A stretch of DNA of 64,000 bases. It comes from Marasmius tenuissimus. Taxonomy: Eukaryota; Basidiomycota; Agaricomycetes; Agaricales; Marasmiaceae. Below are positions 22,163-36,237 of the stretch, in pieces (position 1 is the first letter of the stretch; each line of letters opens with the position of its first letter). The notes below the pieces were generated by a model. That model ran no database searches. It was not told the DNA's origin and saw only the letters and a list, made by a program, of their open reading frames with translations. Both the position numbers and the translations under genes were made by a program. Where the stretch lies: the NCBI GenBank assembly GCA_029532415.1, contig JAQOTA010000060.1:992001-1056000 (forward strand), written 5' to 3'.

Positions 22163-25100
22163 CTAGATACGGTGGTTATATGAATTTCGTGCTACAAAGT
22201 CGTCAGTAGGAGAACGCATGTGTGAGCTGAGCCTGGAAGCACGTTGAGGAGGCCCGCTAGGGTACTGCAACGGTCCTTCCATGATCGCAGAACCGTACGG
22301 ATCAAAATAATCCGTCTGGCGTCCATACGGGTTCGGGGACGGAGTCCCTCGATAGGAAGGCATTATGCCACTGGCAGGAGACATGGGCATGGGAGTCACC
22401 ATGGGAGATGAGTAGGACGAGGCAGTGTCCGACAGTCTGCTTTGATAGTCGCTGGTTGACGCTTGGCGTGGAGGTCTAGCTGTTGCGGGATGAGAGATGA
22501 CTTCTGGAAAACCTCTGGAGGAAGGCCTCGTCGAGACAGTCAGATGTTCGCTGGGGGCGCGAGGAGAATGACCGGATGGTGAGTACGGCATATCATACTG
22601 ACTACATCTGTCTCGCTGATAGAGAACAGGGTCATACGCGAGGTCACTCTAAGCACAGACGAGATGAGAGTGAGATAGGTTTCAGATATAGGGTAGAGAA
22701 GTAAACTGCACGAACCTGTTCAATTGCGGCTAGAGTGATACCTTCTATGACTTGCGCATTCGCTTTCTGACCTCCATACTCGTTCAGATTCGTCCTCGTT
22801 TTCTCCTCGGTGATTTTCCCCGGGTAGACTTGCCGCAACAGCGGTATCATCTTGGCATGCACCATGGGCGTGAAGAGCTCCGCCTGTAAGGCAGGGTGCT
22901 CAAATCGGTTCTCCAATCGCCTTCCACTGACATCGGAACGACCGTGAATATGTGCATTCCGCAATTCGTCCTCGGTGGGGATAAAGAAATGGAAAGAGGT
23001 ATGGAACTTGCGCTTGAGGAAGAACTTGAAGACCAAGACGGCGATGAGAGGGGGGATTGTGACGAGCCACTGGTACGATTTGAAGTTATATTGCAGTCCA
23101 ATAGCTGCAGACTTTATCAGGACTTTGACGTGTTGCGGTTAGATCGACTTACTCAATACCATGAGAGCCTGCATGAGCATCAGGGAGAAGAGCAGCCGGT
23201 TCACGACGACGTTCCAGAGTTTCTAAACCGGGTTTCAGATGTGATTCGTTCCATAACATGCTGGTAGACTTACTCCGCCTGACTCAACCCTCGTGGTATA
23301 GGCGTATATCAATTGATATTTGTAGACCCAAGAAGCGATCCAAAATACCACGGCAGCGGCCAAGGGGACCAACGGCGCCAAGGGGGCAAATAGTAGACCG
23401 ACTGCTGCCATGAAAAGCTGTAAGGCATGTCAAAACTCGCTTTTCCGATCGCAACTTGCTGGGTTACATACATAGTCCGAGCTGTCATCCAAGCGTTAGA
23501 AAGCATGCCAAACATTCCACAGTGATGTGGCACTTACTAGTATAGAGCATATTCAAAGATAGGGGGTTGAGTCCAGTCGCGTATATCTCGAGGCGTTTTC
23601 CCGAAAACCCTGAACATTTGGTTGCTAAGTCGGAGAGTCGGCAGTCAATATATGAACGGCGTACCGCGTCCGAAACGAGATCCACAGTAGATTGAGGATT
23701 TGCGACAGGTCAAAGAGGGCCAAGAAGACCCTGAGCCTGTATGAAACTGTTCGTTAAACCCGGTAGTTGGGAGTTCATCGACGATACTCACGGGAAGTAC
23801 TTCAGCCAGAAGGACGCTTGATTGATATACGTCCGGTTTATGGTATCTGGTAGCTCTAAGAGAACGTCAAAACAGTACACGAAATTGTGGACGTATTTGC
23901 CTACTGTCGAGGTTGTGCAGAATTTCTTTTGCGGGAACTTTCTGGCCGATCGCTGCGATAGTCTGCGACACCAAATCTTCCAAGAGCCAATTATGAGGAT
24001 GAACCAGGCTGGGCCGTGGTGGAACACAGACGTACCAAAACCAACGCCGAACAAGGTGAACACAATCAATTGGCTGATAACCAAGAACGCGAAGTATCTC
24101 GCAACGACGGCACGATCGAGGTGCGCGTGGGTCAGTGCACCCATGTACCGGGTGAGCCATCGCATGATTCGAGGGAGGAGGAAGCTAAAGAAGGCGAGGA
24201 CGAGCGGAGGTACCGTACCAGTGAAGATGGTGTAAGTAAATGACGACGAGCCCAGCCAGCTATCGAGGAACGAGAGGTAGCCTGTGGCAGTCACCTATTC
24301 AAACATTCAGTGGGGGGGTGGGGGGGTCAGCCTAGGAGAGGACTCACAGCATCGAGGTTGGCCAGGGCAGAGACAAAGAGCTGAGGAATGATGCTCAAGA
24401 AACATATAACCGCCAACCATAGGAAACCGAACATCTGCTTTCTGGCGAGAGCAGAGTCTGAAAGATTCATGTTTTCCCATATCTGTTGGCAAGAGACATC
24501 TAGTCTTATTTCTCTGAAAGTTTGAGAAACATTGAAACGCACGATGTCTTTGGGATTCGGGGCGAGCGCGATGCTCGTCCCTTGATGGTGGGCCCGTGAA
24601 AGCATTCGGGCCGCGATGTGTGCATAAGGAACTGCAGCGAGGGAGGCGAATCCATAACTTTGAGGCTTCCGAGTTTCTGCTCTTGATCGATAGTTTCCGA
24701 CAGCCGCTTCGGTCTTTTTGAGCTTTTCCCTAGGTGCAAGTAAGCTACGACTTGCAGCGGTAGATGAGTGAAGAGCCGACGCACGTGTAGAATGTGATGG
24801 CGTCCATTTTGGTACCTCCCAGCCCGCACCAACCACCAATACGCACAGTTGGTCTTTGCTTTCTCGGCGTTCCACCCTGGAAGAACTTCACCAACACTCG
24901 CTCGAATTCCCTGACCGTTTTATTGTGATATTCGATCAGCTCCGGAAGCTGCCCTACATGGTGGCCGATGTGGACGGAAGTCGTAGGATAGGGCATGTTG
25001 ACACCTTGCAGGACGCGACTTATCCCTGCATCCGAACGCAGCTTGCGAGGGACGTGGGTGATAGTGATGGTACGTGCATGGAAAGAGTTCAAGTACTGAG

Positions 25101-25764
25101 GCGAGCGAAACCATGTATTTCGGAGTACGACCACATCCCGCCAGTATATCCAAACCAGAAAGAGGACGAAGGCGGTGATCAAGTAGGTGATGGCGATGTG
25201 AACGTAGGTGAAGTTTCCTTTGACGTCCCGAATTGACAGTTTGCTAAGGAGGTCTTGTTGCTGGGGAGGGTGATTTTTGTTGTACAAAAAGTTGACTGGG
25301 ATGAGAATAAGACAGCTTGGAATGGCAATTCCTGTGAAAAGAGTCCGTAGGAGTCGAAGGAATCGCAAAAAGACCACCGCATCGAGTCCAATGTTATCGA
25401 GTAAATCAAGGTCCTTTGTATGCACGAGGGGCGATACCCATCCAAAAATTGAAGAGGATATGGGTGGAGGCTCCCTGTCGTCGTCGTGATACTTGAGCTT
25501 TGGTTCGTAGACCATCTGCATTCACGATGGTATCAAACACCCGAAGTGAAATAGCGATGCTACCTACCCTGTTCTTCATACGCAGAAGACTGAAGACAAC
25601 GACAGTCAGAATCTATACAGAAGGACGGAAATCAGTTCCTTCCAATATCGAGAGGAAGCGGGGAACTGGATACGCACTGAGGCTGCAGCCATGATAACGA
25701 GGTTCGTGGCCACGGCCTGATAAGCCAACGTCCGCCCAGAGTTGAAGGCCTCTCCGAGCTTCAT
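22163..25764 (-). CDS. Csc1/PHM7-type osmosensitive cation channel (TMEM63 family)
   Basis: About 900 residues in many exons. The N-terminal helix (AYQAVATNLVIMAAAS plus LTVVVFSLLRMKNR) starts at 25764; an upstream in-frame ATG is at 25815. Next comes MVYEPKLKYHDDDREPPPIS, FLRLLRTLFTGIAIPSCLIL and the helix VHIAITYLITAFVLFLVWIY. A cytosolic domain with RTITITHVPRKLRSDAGIS follows, then the DUF221 pore region: NMNLSDSALARKQMFGFLWL, VICFLSIIPQLFVSALANLD, PPLVLAFFSFLLPRIMRWLT and NRTYINQASFWLKYFP. The C-terminal exon is a Pro/Ser-rich cytosolic tail ending NSYNHRI. Family members are calcium-permeable channels opened by hyperosmotic or mechanical stress. The specific role in this fungus is inferred. 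Confidence 0.88.
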
Positions 25765-26511
25765 CTTGTGCGTCCAGGGAGGGATGGGACAAGCCAGGTC
25801 TTGGATTCGACACATCCATTATAAAGAAGAGACGGGTTGTGGCGTGGTGTGGTCGTGGCCAGACAGGGAGACAAGACGTTCGAAGTTCATTTCAACGCAG
25901 AGGACACTTTTGGGAAAAGCTGAGATAGACCCTGCAAAGGTGACATTCAAGTGAGACAGACGTCAGGTAAGAATGGGCCCGATTGTTCATGAGCGCCTTA
26001 TGAGCTATCTGCAGGGGATAGGCACCAGTGAGACTGGGTGACAAGACTCGTTTGACCCGACAAGTTTCGATGGGACGATGATGCATAATGACAGTCGAGA
26101 GAGACGAGCTGAGGCAAAATCGAGACGAAGTAGAGGTGATGGAGGTATCCTGAACCAGCTCTCGTCCACCTTCGTCTGATATCAGCTAAACCGCCCATTT
26201 GTATTTTATGTACATAAGCATTGGCAACAGACCATCTTCATTTACTCCCGTCTATACTCGCAGAATTTCACTGGGTCGATAGGCGGACAGCGTAGTGACC
26301 AGGCTCCCGACTCAAGGCCGAGTCCCTTCAGATGGGTATTAGTCCATTGGACTCCTGGGATGAATAGCAAGCGACCAACTCCTTGAATTTGAAGGTGCTA
26401 CCTTGACCTTGGGGAACCATTGAACGTTAACGAAGCCGCATGCACTGATCATGCAGGCAAATGACAAAAAAGCGTGATTACCTAAGCGTCTCTCTTTTGG
26501 CCATAACATCC
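25765..26511. other. Divergent intergenic region
   Basis: About 0.7 kb between the minus-strand channel gene and the plus-strand nuclear protein gene. It carries both promoters. No supported gene is seen. In-frame ATG codons occur at 25815 for the left gene and 26461 for the right gene, so either coding region could extend into it. Confidence 0.45.
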
Positions 26512-29500
26512 ATGCCGTCCATGTTCCCAGCTCACGTCGGTCGTGAAACTCCCCAAATCTCCAGTCGTTCCCACTCTTCTTCTTTGAGTCAGAGAGTACC
26601 TCGCGCTCCAATTCACAATCCTTACGACAAATTCTCCCAGACGGACTTTGACGCGTGGATCGGTGGCATAACCGGCACTCTTCGCAAAGCTCTTGGACAT
26701 GAAGACGACGCACAAGGGACGACAGACGATACTTCAGATCGTCTCTTGGAGCATGTGACGGACGCTGGACTGACGCAAAATCAGAGCGTCGAACAAGAAG
26801 CTGAGAGTCCTCTAGCGCAAAGCGAGACACGAGACGCGTTCAGGAAAGGCAAGGGCCGGGATCCAGCAGAGGGCCCTGGCTTTGGGCCAGGCACAGAGGA
26901 CGACCCCATTGAGCTGGAATCGGACTCTGACCAAGAGGATGAGCTTGACGAGGACTTGGAGGATGGGGACTGGGGCGTGGACGAAGAGGTGGAACCTCGG
27001 GATTCTCAAGGCGAAGACACTTTTGATGTAAATGTGAGACCTCACATTGTCACAAAATACGCGGAAACGTCGAATGGAAGAGTGGAAGAGGCAGACGGAG
27101 AAGAGGACGAAGAAGATTTCGCTGGGTCAGAGGCTCCCCAGGAGGACGAGCTAGACGAGGACGAGGACTTGGGCGAAGGAGAATACGATGATGCGGCGGA
27201 ACAGCCCACAGTCGTGCTTTCCGACTCGGAAGATGAAGAGGACGAGAACAAAACACCAGAGCGTTTGCTACCAAGTGTTGCGGTGTTAAACGAACCAACT
27301 GTAGTGGACGAGGAAAACGCCAGTCAGCCTTCGGAGGTCAACACTGGTACGTTTCGCCCGTTACTGACATGAGAAGCGCGGTACTCACGGTTTTTAGCCT
27401 TTCCTCTCGAATACGACGCCGGTGCCGCTCAACCTGTCGAACTGCAAGACGCATGGGATGGGCCTCGCAAATACGCCGAAGATTTCTATTCTGGGGGGGA
27501 TAACCTCTCGCTCATGGACACCTTGGACCCCCATCGTCTTAATGAGAACGATAGAAGCGACATCGTGGCATTCTTGACACCAGGCATCATCACACCAAGT
27601 GATTCTGCCTCCGAGGTGGTTTCACAACCGTCTCGCCATCTGCCCACCAGCCCTCCTCAGCAAGAATATCTCGAGTTCTCTGACTTAGAAGACGAATCCC
27701 TTTTCGCCGAAGGAGACAGAGGTGAAAGCGACGAAGAAGTTGTAGAGGTTTTACCTACTCCGCATGTCAGTTCTCAACCTCACCAAGGCCAGGAAGTCCT
27801 CACGGGCGAAAACGAGGTGATTGAGGCTGGTATGGACTCAGATGATGAGGTCGTCGAAATAGTCAGTGGCGCAGATTATGATGACTACGCAATGACAACT
27901 TCTGGTATTCACACATTTCGTATTGTCTTTGGATAGTACTGACCCAAGCAACAGAAATAATTGTCGAGGAGATGTCGCAACTCAACGAATACACGACCCT
28001 ACTGAACGGTTCGCCTGAGCTCGTAGGAACGGTGGATGGGGGTACGGAAATTGTTTCAGCCGAGACGAGGGTTACAGTCACCACAGAAGTCGTCGGACTG
28101 CCTTCAAGTGATTTAGACGAGACAAGGGAAATGATGAATGTGGGATCGTTGGACACCGCAGGATTCGTCGAACCACCTCTGGATGATTTGGATGAGATAC
28201 ACAGTGCCGAGAACATGAAAATTGATCCAGTAAACATTCAACAATCAGGTGATTCGAATCTCGGGATAGACGGCGAAGGACCGAAGCTCGGTGATGTTGA
28301 AGAGGTTGGTAATCGTGCTGTCTAGTTTGTGTAGTCCCACTGATCACTTTTGACCCTCAAGGATTCGTCGGCAGAGAGAGCCGAGAGCCCTCGTCCAGAC
28401 GACGACGCTATTCCGATTGAACGTCCCATCACACACCCGGAGCCTCCCAGCGATTCATCCGATCAACTACCTGACCACTCCATTGAAAGCCATGTTGCCG
28501 ACATCCCTTCGTCCCATTCGATACACGACGAAGACAGTGGCATCAACCAAGTCACTGACGTACCTTTTTCAGATGAACCTCCCGTTGGAGACGAAGAAGT
28601 AGATGACAGCCATGAAGAAGGCTCTTCGTCAACGCAACCATTGGAAAATTCAGTTTCAAATTCTATCTCACCATCAGCCACAGTGTCACATCCCTCGCCG
28701 GACCCTAAGAAGTCACTTCCACAACTATCGATCAACGCCAAGACCGATGCCCGATATCCTGAACCTTCTTGGGGTTCGGATGAGAGCCAGTGGCAGGGCC
28801 CTTCCCCGACCACAGTACCTTCACAGCGTCCACATCCCTCCTCGGACCCTAAGAGGTCACTTCCGCAACTATCAATCGATCCATCACCTAATGCTCCATC
28901 TCCTGGACCATTCTGGGGTCACCAACCTTCTCCTCACAGCAATCACGTTCAGCCTGCCTATCAGCAACAATCCTCGCTTCACTCGCCTTCACCGTCAACA
29001 GCGTCCTCCAGCACAAACAATAATGCCACATCACCTCATGGTACCAATGCCGTTCCTTCTGCTAACCCGCTCATGTCTCCTTACGAAAGAATGACTATGA
29101 GGTGGATCCCGTTCAATACGAATGTAAATCCTGCCACGCCCAATCCGAGCGGGCAACCTAACGCCAGCCTCAATTCTTCCTATCCTTCACAGCCGACATT
29201 TGCTCATGTTCCACTGATTGGATCAAGTTCCTACCATCTCCCTCCCTATTATTCGACTCGGAATGCACATTACTTGCGGCATCCTGCAACCCAAGGTCAG
29301 GTCCCGCCCGGAGGCTCGGCCCCCTCACTCGTTGTAACTACGAATGACCCCTATCCGGCTGCTCTTTCGACACCGGGGGTCAGTGCTAACCTAGACGAGG
29401 AATCTGACGAGGAGAATCAATCTGAACAAGGAAACTCCTCCTCAGATGGGGAGGGTGGCCCCTCCTCGAAGCAAGGTTCTCTGCTGAAGGCTGGCACCGA

Positions 29501-31592
29501 ACTGGATGGCGTTGGTAGCAAAAGCACTCCCGTACTCACAGTCGACACCAACATCGAGAATGGCATTCCTCCTGCTCCCCCTAGTCCTGTTACGCCTGTG
29601 ATACCATCGAAAGGTCAACCCAAGGACCACCAGCCTACATCGATACAGGGCTTGCCTCAGGACGGTGAACCAGCGGAGCAACCACCGTTGACACAGAAGG
29701 AAAAGCCCGAATCAAGCTCTGTAGGAGGTAAGGGGAAAGGAAAGGCGATTCAGAGGCCAGCGTTAGAGAAACACATCACTCCGTCGTCTGACAATATTTT
29801 ACCCGCCGCGGGTAACGAACCGCAGAAAGAGCGTGTTCCTCTCCCCTTGACGTGGGTTTTAACCTGTTCCTATGATGAATCACTGACTAAACGACATTTT
29901 CTAGCCCGGAACCTACCCTTGGGTCTATTTCCTCGGCTCCAGCCAATGGACGCGACGATGCAGACGGACGAGCACCAAAGCGAAAGCGACAGGCCTCGAA
30001 ACCGGAACAACCTCGCAAAACCCAGGCTGGGAAAGGGAAGAAAGCCGGTGTGCGGACCGAGCCGCCAGTCAGTAAGGGCAAGGGAAAACAAACGGAGACT
30101 TCTCGACAACACTCTGAAACTCCCTCGGCTGCGAGTTCTGGAGCTAGTGCCGTTGCGAAGCTACTCGATAACCGGTCTTCTTCTGTAGGATCTGGGGACG
30201 GGACGCAGCCATCGCCTACACCCGCTCGCCTCAAAGACTTTGTCTTTCCGAAACCCGTTATTGCCCAGCCCATGCTTCACAATCACTCCAAGAAGGGACC
30301 TATGCAGCATTCACACAGACCACCAGTGACTTTGCAGACCCAGATACAGAAGCGGTCCACATCCTTCGGTTCTCCGATAGCTGGTCCGTCATCGCAGCCG
30401 CCACCACCGACTCATCATCCTACGCGTTCCGCAAACTCTCCCGTGACCCGTTCCAACTGCCGCTACCACAAGATCAGTCTTCCTGAGACGGAAGATGGCC
30501 CTCGTATCTTCTTCCTGGTGCCTGGGTGCTCCCTCACCGACAGGGAGCTTATCAAGGAGGAGGAAATCGTGGATCATGGAGATGCTACTTCGGAGGATAG
30601 CGCGCGCATGGTTCCCGATATCGAGTACCTCGACATAAATGCATACGTGATCGGGATCATCAGGCTGCTGGTCGGACCTGATAAAGAACAAGAGGTATAC
30701 TTTTTGCCAAAGCCGGGTGAAGAGCGCGCTCGCAAGATGGGACGGAAGAAGTCAACAATCATCTGGGGAGATTCTCACACTGCGACCGGTCACCCACTCT
30801 CTCCTCATCCTTCCTCGAGGGACGCCCCTACGTCGGCGAACGGGTCGGCGAACGGATCGTCGACGACGACGACGACGACCAGAACTCGTAGTAATACTGA
30901 CTACGATCGTGTATCGACTTCCCCGCTCACGGAGGACTCGGAGGATGAAGGGTTCCATCCTGCGAGGGCCGGTGAATCTCAAAAGACCGGGTCTTCGGCG
31001 CCACCGCTGAATGATACTGCAGCGGTCAATGGTGACACGCCGTTGTCGCCTACAAAGTTCACGGGAAATACAAACGGGAAGAAGCCCAAACGTGCAAAAT
31101 ACCTGGGACACGACGCTGCCGAATACATGCCTATATCGGGGGATGAAACGGAATCTGACAACCCTGAGGGTGGTCAAAAGAAGTCGCCTTCCAAGCGGTC
31201 GCTGAAACGCCCCCGAACAGCTGAGACTGACAAAGGAGAAGACGGTGATAGGCAGGAGAAAAAGGTGAAAACGGAGTCTCTACCCGAATCGGAGTAAGGA
31301 CGGGTCGTTCAGTCGCTTACCACTGTTTTTTCTATTCTTTCCGTAGCAGCCACAAGAGCCTCTGTCTCCCATCTCCGCTCCTCCTCAGACCAATAGCCCC
31401 GTCTCGCCCGCAGTCACCTCAGCCGCGAAGAAACCAGACGCCTCTGAACACTTAGTCAAGGGGCCTCTAGTGGACTCTCAACGACAAGCCCTCGATCGCT
31501 CACTACCTGGGCTTCGTGGCGTGTACAAAAGACCGCGGCCTTCCGAAGGTGTAGAGGAAGAAGAGAGGAAGAAGAGGAAGACGGAGGCTTGA
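26512..31592 (+). CDS. Large acidic, mostly disordered nuclear-type protein (about 1,600 residues), family not identified
   Basis: Six exons are read: from 26512 (or 26461) to about 27345; 27399-27910; 27954-28302; 28361-29852; 29906-31264; 31350-31592. A short N-terminal block, NPYDKFSQTDFDAWIGGITG, looks folded. Long acidic stretches follow (DELDEDLEDGDWGVDEEVE). A Pro/Ser/Gln-rich middle contains two copies of a motif HPSPDPKKSLPQLSI / HPSSDPKRSLPQLSI. Basic clusters such as APKRKRQASKPE and KKVK suggest nuclear location. Near the C-terminus is a second well-formed block, CRYHKISLPETEDGPRIFFL then VPGCSLTDRELIKEEE and DIEYLDINAYVIGIIRLLVG. The end is ERKKRKTEA. The last intron uses donor GTGAAA. 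I do not know the function. Confidence 0.72.
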
Positions 31593-31800
31593 CCTTACGA
31601 TACAATGTGCACTCTCAAGTTCTTTTTATCTTCGTTTCCGCTGTTCTCATTCATTTTGTACGAAAACACGCCCACACGCGGCTCATCACGTTTGTAACAC
31701 GTCTTCGAATCTTATTTCACTAGGTATTATGTGCTAAAGTAGATGTCTGAGAAATACCCTCCAAGAAAAACAATGCATCGATTCATAAGGGAAAGTCAAA

Positions 31801-33317
31801 TCATTTCTTCGCCGTTCGCTTCTTCTTCTTGGGCGGTTCAACTTCGTCTTCGTCCTCGTCCTCATTTGGGCGTTTCTTGTTCTTTTTGTCCGGTACTCCC
31901 TCCTCATCTTCATCAGAGGCGAAAGGGTCGTCGTTCCCTTTTTTCTTCTTGACCAATTTCGGCTTCGGTTTGGCTGCGGGTACTGCTGGAACGTCGGGGT
32001 TTGCTAGAATTCCACTTGTCGTCGGGGCGTCAGCAGCGGCCGTAGCTTTGGGCGCAGCCTGTAACTCTGCGTAGAACTCGTCTCTCAAAGCTTTTGCCTC
32101 GGAGTCTTTCATCAGCGCAGAGTTCTTCCATATCTATCGGGAAGACATCAAGTTTGACTCGAGGGAAGAAGAACGATAGAGGATCACCGTAGAGGGTATT
32201 CCACTTGGATGCTTGCTGTCGATGCCGAGGATCGTATACAAGTCGGCCTTGACTCCAGAGAGCGTGCTCCCATGATTGCGCAACAAGACCTGCATGACTT
32301 TCAAGACGGCCTCTTTGTCGTAGACGTCAGGTACGTAGAGGCAGATAACGTGCTGGTAGTTTGGAGTATCGTTCTCGGGGGAGGTGGAAACCTTCATGGT
32401 AAAGGCGTCTGTCGAGGCCAAGGGTCCCTCGATGAGAGATTCTGAAGGTAAGTTGATGTAAGATAGTTAGGATAGGGGAATCGGAGAGCTCTGAGGTCAG
32501 CGTACTCGCAAGATGCGACCATATCACATCCACCCTCTCGTGAGACGCAAATATCAACCTAAGCGTAAAGCGCTGTGAAAAGAGCCCGCCACATCCAGAG
32601 TTAAGTCTTACCATTTTCCGCCGACATAACCGTATTTCTGAGCAATGGTTTTGAGTTGCTCAGTCGCTTCAGCTTGTAACTATGTTAAGACCATTCGAGC
32701 CGAATCCTTTCGTCATTCTGAGAGAGAGAAAATCACCAGCGACTCACCTGTTCACGAACTTCCTTTTTACTCCTAGCGCCGGTTTTCTTGTTGGATCTAA
32801 CAGGTATGGACGCGTCGTTCTGAATGGCAGGAAGGTTCAGAGACGTTGGTCCGTCGGATCTGACTCCTGGTCCACATCCTAGCATACCTTAATGTTTTCA
32901 ACTTTCTCTGTGGTTTCATTCACTGTATCGTGTTTGATTATACGGTTTGAGGAATGCGCGGATGTTCACGCTCACAGACTTGCGCCGCTTCTGCAATGGC
33001 GAGAACCTCCTGTTCCACCGAGGGATCAGACTTGCGTGGTCTGGAGCCTCTCACCCATATCCACTAAAGAAGCAGAATAAGTGAGCTTGCAAACATTGCA
33101 GGTATTGGGGTAGGCTCACAGGTTTCGTTCCATCGTTTTGAACCATAGAAGGTTTGTACTGATAACGAAGACAATTACTATGAGTTGGCCCAACTTGAGG
33201 CAAAGTATCGGTATAATGCACTTTATTGAGAAACTCTTGAAGTGTTATCGTATGCGATTCGCTATCCCAGGCGTACTTGTACTGTTGAGGTAGTTCATCT
33301 TCGTTGTTTTGAGCCAT
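31801..33317 (-). CDS. DUF1917 (BLES03/C11orf68-like, eIF4E-like fold) protein with Lys-rich tail
   Basis: The start at 33317 opens MAQNNEDELPQQYKYAWD. Joined exons give KPWIWVRGSRPRKSDPSVEQ, NDASIPVRSNKKTGARSKK, EQLKTIAQKYGYVGGKWLIF, ASHERVDVIWSHLA, SLIEGPLASTDAFTMKVS and NYQHVICLYVPDVYDKEAVL, then ADLYTILGIDSKHPSGIPST and WKNSALMKDSEAKALRDEFY. This order matches the DUF1917 family, whose human member C11orf68 has an eIF4E-like fold. The C-terminal tail is very basic and acidic (KKKKGNDDPFASDEDEEG, EPPKKKKRTAKK) and could be a nuclear signal. Six or more short introns are needed; the one closing GGKW uses acceptor GCTTAG so that Trp is kept. The biochemical role of the family is not known to me. 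Confidence 0.75.
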
Positions 33318-34233
33318 GAGAAGGGATGAGAGAGGGGTGAGTTCAAGGAACCGTGGGACAAAATAGACGCGTCGCGTCGCGCGTGGGTGATTAGGAATGA
33401 TAAAACCAGAGTCACTACACCACGGCTGCCTTACAATGGCTTATCGCTGACTGTGCTGTGACTCCGAAGACTCTGAGGTTCAAACCTTTGTGCATTAAAA
33501 TAACAGGTGATGTTTCAATCTCCCGCCGTGGTACAACGCTACCCAGTTCTAGACCATACACTATTATACTGAAATTTCCAGGCTCAGGGCTTCTCCACGG
33601 CCTACGAGGGCTCGGTACGGGAATGAGTCATGGAGTCGGTTGTGAATTGAATTTCGTCGGGCTTCAGACTGTGGGCTCCTCCTTGAGCTTGAAGACTAAA
33701 ACTGAAGCAGTTGAACGAGGCATCCGTTTATGCACCTCCGCCAGAACTCTGACGCAGAGATAGCGAACAGAGGCGTCCGGATAAGAGCCATGTTCTGAGT
33801 TCCGGGTCGAGCCGGAGGAATAACTGGGGTGGTCAGGGTGATTCTGAATAATGCAGACGTGGCTTGCTTTGACGTGATCCCGACTGGGGTGGTGTTGTCG
33901 TTCAATTCTCGTCCCAGGCTGTGCAAGCATGATCCTCTTGCAATACCTTACATGGGCGTTTTTATCTTTGGACCACAAAAGGGGGTTGCAACGTTTTCGT
34001 GCTAGGTGCAATGAGGACAGCATGGGGCGCTAGAGCTGCTGCCTGATCGCACGAGAAAAGGTATTTGGATCCGGTGCTATATTTGGGCAATTCTGGGGTA
34101 AGGGAGTACCCCGGCGATTCGGCATGCAGCGCAAGCGCTGTGTATGACGAAATAAGGTAACCCGACAAATAGACCCAAATACGACCCCGTTATCACTCGG
34201 AATTCGAACACTACTCCTTTCTCCACCACGACC
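33318..34233. other. Divergent intergenic region, 0.9 kb
   Basis: It lies between the DUF1917 start (minus) and the protease start (plus). Minus-strand frames at 33664-34023 and 33962-34168 show no family features and no plausible splice chain, so I treat this as promoter sequence. A CT/CA-rich leader directly precedes 34234. Confidence 0.45.
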
Positions 34234-35896
<1,663 letters not shown>

Positions 35897-36237
35897 ACGA
35901 AGCAGGAGGGTTCTGGACGTCTTGTACTATCAACTTCTATATATAGTCTATACTTGAGGCTTTGAGCTGAAGGTGGTGGTGTGGTGGTTTCCTTGCATCG
36001 CGTACATGTCTATGAGTATACTTCTGTATAACATGCTACGTTTTAATCGATACATTTGAGAATTGGAATCGCTGTGATAGCCACAGTGACACAGCTGGAA
36101 CGAGTCACTGTCATGACTCATTATGCATTAACATCATCAATGTACCGACACGGTCACGCTGAGGACGTGCGAAAAATGCCAGACGTTTCCCATAGCACTA
36201 CCATCTCAACCTCTCATCCTTTCCATTGGTGGCTCGA
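35897..36237. other. Intergenic between protease and F-box genes
   Basis: About 340 bp holding the protease 3' end and the F-box gene promoter. A repeated TGGTGGTGTGGTGG stretch occurs near 35972. No gene is seen. Confidence 0.4.
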
